Shown piece after piece: positions 1-8,331 of a stretch of DNA of 64,000 bases (within the stretch, counting starts at the first letter, position 1; each line of letters begins with the position of its first letter). Source of the DNA: JAXLRU01 sp046330935 (lineage in GTDB: Bacteria > Actinomycetota > Actinomycetes > Actinomycetales > Kineosporiaceae). The stretch spans positions 310,001 to 374,000 of the forward strand of contig JAXLRU010000005.1 of the NCBI GenBank assembly GCA_046330935.1, written 5' to 3'. The position numbers were made by a program, and so were the translations under genes. The notes beneath the pieces were generated by a model. The model saw only the letters and a program-made list of their open reading frames with translations, was not told the DNA's origin and ran no database searches.

Positions 1-1748
1 ATCACCTGACGCCGCAGGCTCTGCTTGGCGGTGAGGTAGCCGTCGGCCTCGGTGAGGTCGAAGTCGAGCACCGTGAACCGCTTGATCGCCTCGGCGCGGC
101 TGACGGTGGCGTTGGCGGCGTCCACGGCGCGCTGCAGCTCGGCGCGCACGGTCGGGTCGGCCGCGGCCGCCGGGACGTCCATGGGGGGCAGCCCGTGCGT
201 CGACAGCCAGGTGCCGAGCATCTCGGGGTCCAGCGTGATCATCGCGGCGACGTAGGGCCGCTGGTCCCCGACGACCATGCACTGGGAGATCAGCGGGTGG
301 GCCCGGATGACGTCCTCCAGCTGCATCGGCGAGACGTTCTTGCCTCCCGCCGTGACGATCAGCTCCTTCTTGCGCCCCGTGATCCGCACGTACCCGTCGT
401 CGTCGATCTCGCCGAGATCGCCTGTGCGCAGCCACCCGTCGACGAGCACGGAGCCGGCCGCCTCGGGGTCGCCGTGGTAGCCCCGCATCACGTTGATCCC
501 GCTTACGAGGAGCTCGCCGTCGGCGTCCACGCGCACCGACACCCCGGGCAGGGGCAGCCCCACGCTGCCCACGCGCACGAGCTCGGGGCGGTTGACGCTC
601 ACGGGCGCGGTGGTCTCCGTCAGCCCCCAGCCCTCCAGCACGGTGATCCCCGCGCCGCGGAAGAAGTGGGCCAGGCGCTCGCCGAGGGGGGCGCCGCCGG
701 ACACCGCCCACTCGACCCGCCCGCCGAGGGCGGCCCGCAGCCGGGCGTAGACCAGACGGTCGAACACGGCGTGCCGTAGCCGCAGCAGGAGGCCGGGGCC
801 GCCGTCGTCGAGGCTGCGGCTGTACTCGATCGCCGTCTGCGAGGCCGCGCGGAAGATCGAGGACTTGCCCGAGGCCGCGGCCCGCGCCTCGGTCGCGTTG
901 TAGATCTTCTCGAAGACCCGCGGGACGGCGAGCACGAACGTGGGGCGGAACGACGCGAGGTCGTCGGTCAGGTGCGTGACGTCGGGGGCGTGGCCCAGCC
1001 GGGCCCGTGCGCTGAGGCACAGCACCTGGATGAACCGGGCGAACACGTGCGCCAGCGGCAGGAACAGGAGGCTGGCAGCACCCGGGGCGCTCACCACCGA
1101 GCCGAGGACGGCCACGACGTTGTCCGCGAGCAGCGTGAAGTTCGCGTGGGTGAGCTCGCAGCCCTTGGGCCGGCCCGTCGTCCCCGACGTGTAGATGATC
1201 GTGGCCACCGAGTCCGCGTCCTGGCCCGCCCGGGCCGCCGCGAGTGCCTCCTCGTCGACGCCCGCTCCGGCCTGCACCAGGTGCTCGACGGCACCCTCGT
1301 CGAAGGTCCAGACCTCGCGCAGGTCGGGCAGCCGGTCGCGGACCGAGGCGACGGTCGCCGCGTGCGCGGGCGTCTCCACGACGCACGCCACCGCCCGGGA
1401 GTCGGACAGGATCCACGCGACCTGCTCCGCCGAGCTGGTCTCGTACACCGGCACGGTGACGGCCCCGCAGTGCCAGATCGCGAAGTCGAGCAGGGTCCAC
1501 TCGTAGCGGGTCTTGGCCATCAGCGCGACGCGGTCGCCGGGGCCGACGCCGGACGCCACGAGACCGCGGGCCACCTCGGTGACCTCGCGCAGGAAGTCGA
1601 CGCTGGTGACGTCGCGCCAGCCCTCGCCCTCGCGGCGCCCCAGGACGACGGCGTCCGGCGCCTGCGCGGCGTTGTCGAGGAGGATCTGCGGGAGGGTCCG
1701 TGGCTCGTGGTCGACCGCCGACGGTGACGAGAACTCGGTGAGGGTCAC
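1..1748 (-). CDS. long-chain fatty-acid--CoA ligase (AMP-dependent synthetase), C-terminus beyond window
   Basis: Activates long-chain fatty acids to acyl-CoA via an acyl-AMP intermediate; FadD15-like. The protein opens VTLTEFSSPSAVDHEPRTLP and carries the ATP/AMP signature IIYTSGTTGRPKG near residues 183-196, typical of the ANL superfamily. The first ~580 residues are present; the 3' end lies before base 1. GTG at 1748 is chosen because the alignable N-terminal core starts right after it. It is divergent from the zinc-ribbon gene at 1923. FadD15 is also near the aroG/pknL block in mycobacteria (recalled synteny), which supports the assignment. Substrate chain length is not visible. Confidence 0.9.
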   Translation of the reverse strand, partial: MTLTEFSSPSAVDHEPRTLPQILLDNAAQAPDAVVLGRREGEGWRDVTSVDFLREVTEVARGLVASGVGPGDRVALMAKTRYEWTLLDFAIWHCGAVTVPVYETSSAEQVAWILSDSRAVACVVETPAHAATVASVRDRLPDLREVWTFDEGAVEHLVQAGAGVDEEALAAARAGQDADSVATIIYTSGTTGRPKGCELTHANFTLLADNVVAVLGSVVSAPGAASLLFLPLAHVFARFIQVLCLSARARLGHAPDVTHLTDDLASFRPTFVLAVPRVFEKIYNATEARAAASGKSSIFRAASQTAIEYSRSLDDGGPGLLLRLRHAVFDRLVYARLRAALGGRVEWAVSGGAPLGERLAHFFRGAGITVLEGWGLTETTAPVSVNRPELVRVGSVGLPLPGVSVRVDADGELLVSGINVMRGYHGDPEAAGSVLVDGWLRTGDLGEIDDDGYVRITGRKKELIVTAGGKNVSPMQLEDVIRAHPLISQCMVVGDQRPYVAAMITLDPEMLGTWLSTHGLPPMDVPAAAADPTVRAELQRAVDAANATVSRAEAIKRFTVLDFDLTEADGYLTAKQSLRRQV

Positions 1749-1922
1749 GATGAGTCGGCTCCTTCGTCGGTCGCGGGCCGGCCGTCGACGGGAGTGCGGG
1801 CCTGGCCAGACCATACCTACGCGAGCACGCACTCAGCCATGCGGACGCGGAAAGCGAGGCGATCACCGCCGCCGCGGCCCCGATGCCCGCCCCGCTCGCA
1901 GCCGTCAAGGGGCGCCGCGAGC

Positions 1923-2381
1923 GTGCCGAGGACCCTGGAGATGACCCAGCGAGAGCCGACCCATCGCGCCTCCGCGCGGCCCGACCGGTGCCCGCGCTGT
2001 GCCGCACGCCTGCCCGCCGACGCCACCTGGTGCTCGCTGTGCCTGGCCCCCCTCGCCGACGCCGTCCACGGCGACCCGGCGCGCACCGTCACGACCGCCG
2101 TCGCGCCCATCCCGGAGCCCACTCCAGGGCCCACCGTCGTCCCTGTCGTGCCGGGTGAGGCCGCGGCCCCGCAGCCGCCGGCCGCGCCGGCCAAGGGCCC
2201 CGCCCTCGACGAGGTCCGACTGGAAGGCATGTTCGAGGAGCTCCGGCGGCAGTCGCCCGCGGAGGGCACCGGCTGGATGGCGCGCCTGGCCGGCACCTCC
2301 AAGCCGGCGCTGCTGCTCGGCGTGGCCGTGGTCACCACCGCCGTCTACGCCCTGTTCAGCGTGGTGGGCGCCCTGCTGTGA
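1923..2381 (+). CDS. zinc-ribbon membrane-anchored protein of unknown function
   Basis: About 152 residues. An N-terminal Cys4 zinc ribbon (CPRC then CSLC, 17 residues later) is followed by a Pro/Ala-rich linker, a short acidic helix (LDEVRLEGMFEELRR) and one C-terminal hydrophobic segment (ALLLGVAVVTTAVYALFSVV). This suggests a cytoplasmic zinc finger tethered to the membrane. GTG at 1923 has AAGGGG about 9 nt upstream; an ATG at 1941 is the alternative but its GGAG is adjacent to the start. Function is unknown. It lies between the acyl-CoA ligase and the SRPBCC gene. Confidence 0.7.
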   Translation: MPRTLEMTQREPTHRASARPDRCPRCAARLPADATWCSLCLAPLADAVHGDPARTVTTAVAPIPEPTPGPTVVPVVPGEAAAPQPPAAPAKGPALDEVRLEGMFEELRRQSPAEGTGWMARLAGTSKPALLLGVAVVTTAVYALFSVVGALL

Positions 2382-2432
2382 GGCCGGCGCGTGCCGGTAG
2401 CGTGCGCTGGTCGCCGTCGGCCAGGAGGACCC

Positions 2433-2885
2433 ATGACCAGCGCGGGTGAGAATCGCACCACGTCGTCCACGACCGTCGCCGCGCCCCCGCAGCGGGTCCT
2501 CGACGTCATCGCCGACCTGGAGGCCTACCCCGAGTGGGCCGGGGACGTGCGCGCCGTGACCGTGCTCACCCACGACGAGCAGGGCCGGCCCGAGCAGGTG
2601 CGGTTCCGGCTGGAGACCGCCCTCCTGCGGGACGAGTACGTGCTCGCCTACCGCTGGGACGACGCCGCGGCCACCGTCTCCTGGACGCTCGTGGAGTCCA
2701 CGGCCCTGCGCGCGATGGACGGCTCCTACGTGCTGACCCCGCTGGAGGGCGGGGCCGCGACCGGCGTCGAGTACGCGCTGGCCGTGGAGCTCGCCGTCCC
2801 GCTGCCGGGCATGCTGCGTCGTCGCGCCGAGAAGGCGATCGTCTCGACCGCGCTGACGTCGCTGAAGCGCCGCGCCGAGAGCTGA
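2433..2885 (+). CDS. SRPBCC family protein (polyketide cyclase/dehydrase-like)
   Basis: 150 residues. The START/Bet v1-like fold is recognisable from the opening TTVAAPPQRVLDVIADLEAYPEW, the usual beta1-helix of this family, and from the C-terminal long helix ending in TALTSLKRRAES. Such proteins bind hydrophobic ligands in a central cavity; the ligand here is unknown. ATG 2433 has GGAGG 6 nt upstream. Mycobacterial Rv2185c is a similar protein in an equivalent neighbourhood (recalled). No catalytic residues can be assigned. Confidence 0.8.
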   Translation: MTSAGENRTTSSTTVAAPPQRVLDVIADLEAYPEWAGDVRAVTVLTHDEQGRPEQVRFRLETALLRDEYVLAYRWDDAAATVSWTLVESTALRAMDGSYVLTPLEGGAATGVEYALAVELAVPLPGMLRRRAEKAIVSTALTSLKRRAES

Positions 2886-2999
2886 TCCCAGGGAACGAGA
2901 GCCCCGTGTGCGAGGCGGTCGCGACCCGATAGCGTCCCCCCTCGACGCGGGCGGTACCCGCCGCCCCTGCGCGGCGGGCGTGGAACGAGGAGTGGACAC

Positions 3000-3944
3000 G
3001 TGGACCTGACCATCGGTGTGGACGTCGGCGGCACGAAGATCGCCGCCGGAGTGGTCGACGTCGAGGGACGGATCCTCGCCGAGGTACGCGTGCCCACGCC
3101 GGGGGCCTCCGCCGAGGCGGTCGAGGACGGGATCGTCGAGGCCGTCACGCAGCTGCGCACCTCCTTCGAGGTGGTGGGCGCCGGGGTCGCGCTGCCCGGG
3201 TTCGTCGACGAGAAGCGGGCCACCCTCCGGTTCACCCCCAACCTGCCCATGCGTGAGCGTCCCCTGCGCGAGATCCTCTCGCCGCGCCTGGGCCTGCCCG
3301 TCGTGATCGAGAACGACGCGAACGCGGCCGCCTGGGGCGAGTACCGCTTCGGTGGCGGCCGCGGCGTCAAGGACATGTGCCTGACGACGGTCGGCACCGG
3401 CCTGGGCGGCGGCATCGTCATCGACGGTCACCTCGTGCGCGGCGCCTGGGGTTCCGGCGCCGAATTCGGCCACGTGCGCGTGGTGCCCGACGGCCACCTG
3501 TGCGGCTGCGGCAAGCGCGGCTGCTGGGAGCAGTACTGCTCCGGGCGCGCGCTCGGGCGTGAGGGCCGCCGCGCCGCCGCCGAGAACCCCGACGCCGCGG
3601 CGGCCATCCTGGCGAAGGCCGGCGGGGACCCGGCCGCCGTCGAGGGCTGGATGGTCAGCGTCAGCGCCCGCGAGGGCGACCCCCTGGCGATCTCGCTGCT
3701 GGGCGAGGTCGGCCGGTGGCTGGGCGAGGGCATCGCCGACCTCGCCGACCTGCTCGACCCCGAGGTCGTCGTGGTCGGCGGCGGCGTCATCGAGACCGGC
3801 GAGCTCCTGCTCGGCCCGGCCCGGATCGCCTACGAGGCGCAGCTGTCGGCGTCCGCCTACCGCCCGCACCTGCGCATCGTCGCGGCCGAGCTGGGCACCA
3901 GCGCCGGGCTGATCGGCGCGGCCGACCTGGCCCGCGTGCCCTGA
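3000..3944 (+). CDS. glk: ROK family glucokinase
   Basis: Phosphorylates glucose to glucose-6-phosphate with ATP. 314 residues, normal ROK length. Visible elements are the phosphate-1 motif IGVDVGGTKIAAGVV at the N-terminus, the sugar-binding ENDANAAAWGEYRFG, the TTVGTGLGGGIV stretch and the ROK zinc-binding signature with CGCGKRGCWEQYCSG. GTG at 3000 follows GAGGAG at a good distance; a TAGCGT -10 box lies at 2930-2935. A second ROK gene follows after 2 nt, so the two are co-transcribed. Streptomyces GlkA has a comparable place beside macRS/aroH (recalled). Confidence 0.9.
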   Translation: MDLTIGVDVGGTKIAAGVVDVEGRILAEVRVPTPGASAEAVEDGIVEAVTQLRTSFEVVGAGVALPGFVDEKRATLRFTPNLPMRERPLREILSPRLGLPVVIENDANAAAWGEYRFGGGRGVKDMCLTTVGTGLGGGIVIDGHLVRGAWGSGAEFGHVRVVPDGHLCGCGKRGCWEQYCSGRALGREGRRAAAENPDAAAAILAKAGGDPAAVEGWMVSVSAREGDPLAISLLGEVGRWLGEGIADLADLLDPEVVVVGGGVIETGELLLGPARIAYEAQLSASAYRPHLRIVAAELGTSAGLIGAADLARVP

Positions 3945-3946
3945 CC

Positions 3947-4936
3947 GTGGGCGCGTACGACGGGGTCGCGGCCGCACCCGCGATCGGCGTCGACATCGGC
4001 GGCACCAAGGTCAACGCCGGCGTCGTCGCGCCCGACGGGGCGGTCCTCGCGCGGGCGAGGCGGCCGACGCCGGGGCGCGACGTGGCCGCCGTCGAGTCGA
4101 CCATCCTCGATCTCGTCGCGCAGTTGCGTGCCGAGCACCCCGACGTCGCCGCCGTGGGGGTCGGCGCGGCCGGGTTCGTCGACGCCGCGGGCGAGCGGGT
4201 GCTGTTCTCCCCGCATCTGGCCTGGCGCGACGAGCCGCTGCACGACGCGCTCGCGGAGCACCTCGACGTCCCCGTCACGGTCGACAACGACGCCAACGGG
4301 GCCGCGTGGGCCGAGTACCGCTTCGGGGCGGGGCGCGACGAGCCGTGGCTGGTCTGCGTGACGCTGGGTACCGGGATCGGCGGCGGGCTGGTCGTCGACG
4401 GGCGGCTGCGGCGCGGGCGCTGGGGCATCGCCGGGGAGTTCGGGCACATGGTGGTCGTCCCGGACGGCCGCCGCTGCGAGTGCGGCAATCGCGGCTGCCT
4501 CGAGCAGTACGCCAGTGGCAACGTCCTGGGGCGCGAGGCACGGGAGCTGGCCGCCGCCGGTTCGCCGGTCGCCGCGGGGCTGCTGGCCCGCGTGGACGGC
4601 CGGGTGGAGGACCTCGTCGGCCCGCTGGTGACGCAGGCGGCCGCCGACGGCGACCCCCTCGCCGTGGAGCTGTTCGAGGAGGTCGGGCGGTGGCTGGGCG
4701 TGGGCCTGGCGAACATCGCCGCGGCCCTCGATCCCGGCATGTTCGTCATCGGGGGCGGGGTGTGCGACGCGGGGGAGCTGCTCCTGCGGCCTACCCGTGA
4801 GTCCCTGCGGCGCACCCTGACCGGCCGCGGGTTCCGGCCCGAACCCGTCGTCGTGCGGGCCATGCTCGGCCCCGACGCCGGGATGATCGGCATGGCCGAC
4901 CTCGCCCGCGTCCACGCGGTGGAGCGGGGAGCATGA
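3947..4936 (+). CDS. second ROK family sugar kinase
   Basis: 329 residues, clearly related to the preceding glucokinase. It has AIGVDIGGTKVNAGVV, DNDANGAAWAEYRFGAG, TLGTGIGGGLVVDG and the zinc motif CECGNRGCLEQYASG. All ROK catalytic elements are intact, so this is an active paralogue. It may be a glucokinase isoform or act on another hexose or N-acetylhexosamine; the sequence does not tell. GTG 3947 lies 2 nt after the upstream stop, and its own 3' end overlaps the next ATG by 4 bp (ATGA), so translation is coupled. Confidence 0.85.
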   Translation: MGAYDGVAAAPAIGVDIGGTKVNAGVVAPDGAVLARARRPTPGRDVAAVESTILDLVAQLRAEHPDVAAVGVGAAGFVDAAGERVLFSPHLAWRDEPLHDALAEHLDVPVTVDNDANGAAWAEYRFGAGRDEPWLVCVTLGTGIGGGLVVDGRLRRGRWGIAGEFGHMVVVPDGRRCECGNRGCLEQYASGNVLGREARELAAAGSPVAAGLLARVDGRVEDLVGPLVTQAAADGDPLAVELFEEVGRWLGVGLANIAAALDPGMFVIGGGVCDAGELLLRPTRESLRRTLTGRGFRPEPVVVRAMLGPDAGMIGMADLARVHAVERGA

Positions 4937-5607
4937 CCGCGGGCCTGCGCCTGCTGAGCTGGAACGTGCGCGACCTGCTGGGGGACCCGCTGGCGGTGGC
5001 CCGCGTCATCACGAGCGCGACGCCCGACGTCGTGTGCCTCCAGGAGGCGCCCCGCTGGCCGGGTTCGCGCTGGCGCCTGGCCGCGCTGGCCAGGGCGTGC
5101 GGTCTCGTCGTGGTGGGCGGGGGTCGCAGCGCGGCGGGCACCGCGGTGCTGGCGAGCCTGCGCGCCGGGGCGGGGCCGGCCGACGAGCTGCGCCTGCCCG
5201 TCGAGGGCCGGATGACCCGCCCGCGGGGAGCGGTGCTCGTGGAGGTGCGCCCGCCGTCGGCACCGCCGCTGACCGTGGCGAGCGTGCACCTGGGTCTGGC
5301 GCCGCAGGAGCGCGCGCAGCACGTGGCGCTGCTCGTGGCCAGGCTGCGGCGGGCTGGAGGGCGGGTGGTCGTGGCGGGGGACCTCAACGAGACCCCGGAG
5401 GGTCCGAGCTGGGCGGGCCTGGCCGCGGTCGCGGGCGACGCGACGCCCGCGTCCGGCCCGACGTTCCCCGCCGCCGCTCCGCGCGCCCGGATCGACGCGG
5501 TGCTCGCCGGGCCGGGGGTGCTCCTCGACGACCCCGCGTGGGAGCCCGAACAGCACGACGTCCTGCTCGCGAGCGACCACCGGCCGGTGCTGCGCGTCGT
5601 CGGGTGA
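4933..5607 (+). CDS. endonuclease/exonuclease/phosphatase (EEP) family protein
   Basis: 224 residues of the DNase I-like metal-dependent fold. Markers are LLSWNVRDLLGDP (catalytic Asn) at the N-terminus, VVCLQEAPRW (metal-binding Glu), VVAGDLNETPEG (Asp/Asn pair) and the terminal SDHRPVLRVV with the catalytic Asp-His. The protein is short for the family but has all four motifs. It could hydrolyse phosphodiesters in DNA, lipids or small molecules; the substrate is unknown. It overlaps the upstream ROK gene by ATGA. Confidence 0.85.
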   Translation: MTAGLRLLSWNVRDLLGDPLAVARVITSATPDVVCLQEAPRWPGSRWRLAALARACGLVVVGGGRSAAGTAVLASLRAGAGPADELRLPVEGRMTRPRGAVLVEVRPPSAPPLTVASVHLGLAPQERAQHVALLVARLRRAGGRVVVAGDLNETPEGPSWAGLAAVAGDATPASGPTFPAAAPRARIDAVLAGPGVLLDDPAWEPEQHDVLLASDHRPVLRVVG

Positions 5608-5669
5608 GCGCGGCGTCCTCGATCCTCGCGAGGTCGGTCGGGTGGACGGTCGGTCTACGGAGGCGCAGG

Positions 5670-5675
5670 TAGGGT
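5670..5675 (+). promoter_or_regulatory. -10 box TAGGGT upstream of MafI-like gene
   Basis: TAGGGT lies 7 nt before a GTG at 5683 in frame with the small downstream gene, the geometry of actinobacterial leaderless promoters. Translation may start at that GTG or at ATG 5713. Confidence 0.45.
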
Positions 5676-5712
5676 CCTGCGCGTGGGGACGACAGCAGGC
5701 AGGAACCGAACC

Positions 5713-5967
5713 ATGATCGGGATGGAGTTGCTGGACGTGCTGGATCGGCTCCACGATCGCCTGCCCACCGGTCAGGTCGAGTTCATCCGCGAACTGATCG
5801 ACGCCGCGGAGTGGGGTATCGCCCTGGAGCAGATCGCCGACTGCCTCTCCGAGGACGAGGCGCCCTTGCGCGGCGACGAGCGGGCCGCTCTGGTGGCCCT
5901 CAACGAGCGGATGGGCGGGGGCGAGCGGGTGCCGGGCGCGTTGTCCACGTGCCCCGTGATGCCCTAG
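5713..5967 (+). CDS. MafI-family immunity-like small protein
   Basis: 84 residues with LLDVLDRLHDRLPTGQVEFIRELIDAAEWGIALEQIADCL followed by an acidic SEDEAPL stretch. This matches the helical pattern I recall for MafI-type immunity proteins (LxDRL..LP...; LIDxGE.GVALExL). ATG 5713 has AGGAA 8 nt upstream. A leaderless GTG at 5683 would add 10 residues. No partner MafB/RHS toxin is adjacent, so it is an orphan immunity-like gene or one recruited to another role. The family call is by pattern only. Confidence 0.55.
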   Translation: MIGMELLDVLDRLHDRLPTGQVEFIRELIDAAEWGIALEQIADCLSEDEAPLRGDERAALVALNERMGGGERVPGALSTCPVMP

Positions 5968-6008
5968 ACCGCCTCGATCGCCCTCCTGGCCGCAGCGCGA
6001 CGACCGAC

Positions 6009-6518
6009 CTAGACGACCGCCCCGTCGTCGTCGTCCTCGTCGCGCTCCTGCGGCATCCGCGCCACGAGCGTGGCGAAGCCGCCGACGAAGGCGACCACGG
6101 CGAGCAGGAGCAGCCACTGCGGCAGGCCGTTCCAGAACAGCGCGGCGAAGACCAGGAACAGCGGCCCGGCGAGCACGCCCAGCCAGGACAGGCGCGAGAC
6201 CATGTCCCCGGGCGGCAGCGGGTCGGGATCGGGCGGCACGAACGCGTCGGCCTCGACGAGGCGGTCGATCTGCTCGGAGACCTCCTCCTCGCTCGGCGTC
6301 GCCCAGATCGGCTTGAGCACGAGCGGTTCGGCGTCGTCGTCCTCGTCGGCCCGAGCCGGAGCCGGCGTCGAGGACGACGGGGAGGTCGGGTCCTCGGCGG
6401 ACGTCGACCAGGCCGCGACGATCTCTGCGAAGGCGGCGTCGACGTCGAGCTGGGGGTGCTCGCCGTCGTTGTCGCGCCGTGCCGGGTCGGCCGTGCCGTC
6501 GGCGCTGTCGCTGGTCAT
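6009..6518 (-). CDS. hypothetical membrane protein, acidic N-terminus and two TM helices
   Basis: 169 residues. A long acidic, Ser/Pro-rich N-terminal region (to about residue 110) precedes two hydrophobic segments (LSWLGVLAGPLFLVFAALFW and WLLLLAVVAFVGGFATLVA) and a very acidic C-tail (ERDEDDDDGAVV). ATG 6518 is preceded by AGGAGG at ideal spacing and overlaps the stop of the upstream hydrolase by 4 bp, so the two form an operon. No enzyme motif is visible. The sequence PIWATPSEEEVSEQIDRLVEADAFVPP is the likely conserved core. Function unknown. Confidence 0.75.
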   Translation of the reverse strand: MTSDSADGTADPARRDNDGEHPQLDVDAAFAEIVAAWSTSAEDPTSPSSSTPAPARADEDDDAEPLVLKPIWATPSEEEVSEQIDRLVEADAFVPPDPDPLPPGDMVSRLSWLGVLAGPLFLVFAALFWNGLPQWLLLLAVVAFVGGFATLVARMPQERDEDDDDGAVV

Positions 6519-7324
6519 CGCCCGCCTCCTGACTGGGCCGCAGCTTCGTCCCGCGGCCTGTCGGCCACCTCGGCGAGGAACCGCAGCGAGTGCGCCATCA
6601 GTGTCGCAGCATCGTGGTCCAAGGGCGCGACGTGTCCGCTGTCGGGCAGGACGACCTCCTCGCGCCGGACGGAGGAGACCTCCGCGAGCACCGCGGCGCA
6701 GCTGGCCGCGGGGACGACCCGGTCGTGCGCCGAGCGGGCCAGCAGGAGGGGCGCCGTCACCTTCGGCAGGTCGGCACGCACCGTCGCCCACATCCGCCGC
6801 AGCGCGGCGACCCCGGCCAGCGGCACCCGCTCGTAGGCCAGTTCGCTCGCGCCGGCCAGGCGGATGTCGCCGGCGATGGCGGGGACGCTGCGGCGCACCA
6901 CCCGCAGCACGGGCAGGAACACCATGCGCCGATCGGTGGTCAGGACCGAGGGATTCACCACGATCAGGCCGTCCACTGCGTCGGGGTGGCGCTGCGCCAC
7001 CCGCAGGGCCAGGGCACCGCCCATGGACAAGCCCACGACCACCACCCGCTCGCAGCGGGAGCGCAACCGGAGGAACTCGGCCTCGGCAGCCCCCGCCCAG
7101 TCGGTCCAGTCGGTCGCGGCGAGGTGTCGCCAGGTGCGCCCGTGCCCCGGCAGCAGCGGCAGCCGCACCGTGTAGCCCTGGGCGGCGACCTCCTGCGCCC
7201 AGGGGCGCAGGCTCTGCGGGGACCCGGTGAACCCGTGGACGAACAGGACGCCGACGGCGCCTCGCGGGCCCACGCCGTCGGCCTCGAAAGGCTCGGCACC
7301 CGGTAACAGCGCGACCCCGTCCAC
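6515..7324 (-). CDS. alpha/beta hydrolase (carboxylesterase/monoacylglycerol lipase-like)
   Basis: 269 residues. The oxyanion region VLFVHGFTGSPQSLRPWA and nucleophile elbow VVVGLSMGGALAL (GLSMG = GxSxG) are clear. The acid lies in ARSAHDRVVP and the catalytic His in DSGHVAPLDHD, so the triad is complete. Likely an esterase acting on acylglycerols or short acyl esters. GTG 7324 is preferred because GGAGGG precedes it; a GTG at 7402 would add 26 Arg/Gly-rich residues with no ribosome-binding site. It overlaps the downstream membrane protein gene by 4 bp. Confidence 0.85.
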   Translation of the reverse strand: MDGVALLPGAEPFEADGVGPRGAVGVLFVHGFTGSPQSLRPWAQEVAAQGYTVRLPLLPGHGRTWRHLAATDWTDWAGAAEAEFLRLRSRCERVVVVGLSMGGALALRVAQRHPDAVDGLIVVNPSVLTTDRRMVFLPVLRVVRRSVPAIAGDIRLAGASELAYERVPLAGVAALRRMWATVRADLPKVTAPLLLARSAHDRVVPAASCAAVLAEVSSVRREEVVLPDSGHVAPLDHDAATLMAHSLRFLAEVADRPRDEAAAQSGGGR

Positions 7325-7518
7325 CTGAGCCTCACCCTCCGCCCCGCCGCGTCCTCGCCTGTCGGGCCGGCCCGGCCGGCGCGCCCGTCGGAATGGTGAC
7401 ACGAGGGCGGTCTCCGGCGCGACGGCTGTGGGGGTAGCGGCCGACCGGGGGGTGCGTGGCGGGCGCTGCCGGGACGCGGCGACGTCCGTAGAGTGCCGTC
7501 GAGTCCTCGGAGGTCGTG
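7325..7518. promoter_or_regulatory. divergent intergenic region, hydrolase / acyltransferase
   Basis: This ~190-bp region separates divergent genes. A TAGAGT -10 candidate lies at about 7489-7494, ahead of the acyltransferase, and GGAGG at 7509-7513 is its ribosome-binding site. No palindrome stood out. Confidence 0.4.
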
Positions 7519-8331
7519 GTGTTCTACTGGTTCCTCAAGCGCATCGTCGTCGGGCCCCTGCTCTTCGCCGTCTTCCGGCCATGGGTGCGGGGGTTGGAGA
7601 ACGTGCCCGAGTCGGGCGCGGCGATCCTCGCGAGCAACCACCTGTCGTTCTCCGACTCGATCTTCCTGCCGCTGGTGGTGCGCCGCCGCGTGACGTTCCT
7701 GGCGAAGGCCGACTACTTCACCGGCCGGGGCGTGAAGGGCAGGCTCACGGCCATGTTCTTCCGCGGGGTCGGTCAGCTGCCGATCAACCGCAGCGGGGGG
7801 TCGGCCTCGGCCGGAGCGCTGGAGGGCGGCCTCAAGGTGCTCTCCCGCGGCGACCTGCTGGGCATCTACCCCGAGGGGACGCGCTCGCCCGACGGCCGCC
7901 TCTACCGGGGCAAGACGGGGGTGGCGCGGATGGCCCTGGAGGCCCGCGTGCCGGTGATCCCCGTGGCCATGGTCGGCACGGACCACGTGCAGCCGATCGG
8001 TCGGATCATCCCGTCCCTCGGCAGGGTCGGCGTCGTCATCGGCCGCCCGCTCGACTTCTCCCGGTACGAAGGGCTGGCCGACGACCGGTTCGTGCTGCGC
8101 TCGGTCACCGACGAGCTGATGTACGAGCTGATGCGGCTGTCGGGGCAGGAGTACGTCGACGTCTACGCCTCGACGATGAAGGAGCGGCTCGGGCGACCCG
8201 CGCGCCGTCGCGGTGGCGCAGGTGCCCGCACTGCCGTGCCGCCGAGCACCGACGGGGCGGTCGAGGACGGCGCCCGCAGCGAGGCAGCCACCGATCCGAC
8301 GCCGGCCCCGACGCCGGAGCCGCCCGCGTGA
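7519..8331 (+). CDS. 1-acyl-sn-glycerol-3-phosphate acyltransferase (PlsC family)
   Basis: Transfers an acyl chain to lysophosphatidate or a related glycerol/mannoside acceptor at the membrane. 270 residues. The HX4D catalytic motif is SNHLSFSD, the acceptor-binding motif is YPEGTRSPDG and a third block reads VPVIPVAMVGTD. The C-terminal ~40 residues are Ala/Pro-rich and disordered. GTG 7519 is preferred over GTG 7516 because GGAGG is then 5 nt away. Rv2182c is a similar protein in the syntenic mycobacterial region (recalled). The 3' end overlaps the next gene (GTGA). Confidence 0.88.
   Translation: MFYWFLKRIVVGPLLFAVFRPWVRGLENVPESGAAILASNHLSFSDSIFLPLVVRRRVTFLAKADYFTGRGVKGRLTAMFFRGVGQLPINRSGGSASAGALEGGLKVLSRGDLLGIYPEGTRSPDGRLYRGKTGVARMALEARVPVIPVAMVGTDHVQPIGRIIPSLGRVGVVIGRPLDFSRYEGLADDRFVLRSVTDELMYELMRLSGQEYVDVYASTMKERLGRPARRRGGAGARTAVPPSTDGAVEDGARSEAATDPTPAPTPEPPA

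Noticed and set aside
1905..3977. 690-codon antisense frame over the zinc-ribbon, SRPBCC and glucokinase genes
   Set aside because: Composition is low-complexity and the plus strand has clearly recognisable genes with start signals.
5968..6008. Intrinsic terminator between the MafI-like and membrane protein genes
   Set aside because: No stable stem followed by T residues could be found by eye.
3787..6117. 776-codon antisense frame over the second ROK kinase and EEP genes
   Set aside because: No homology-like motifs; it spans several real genes on the other strand.
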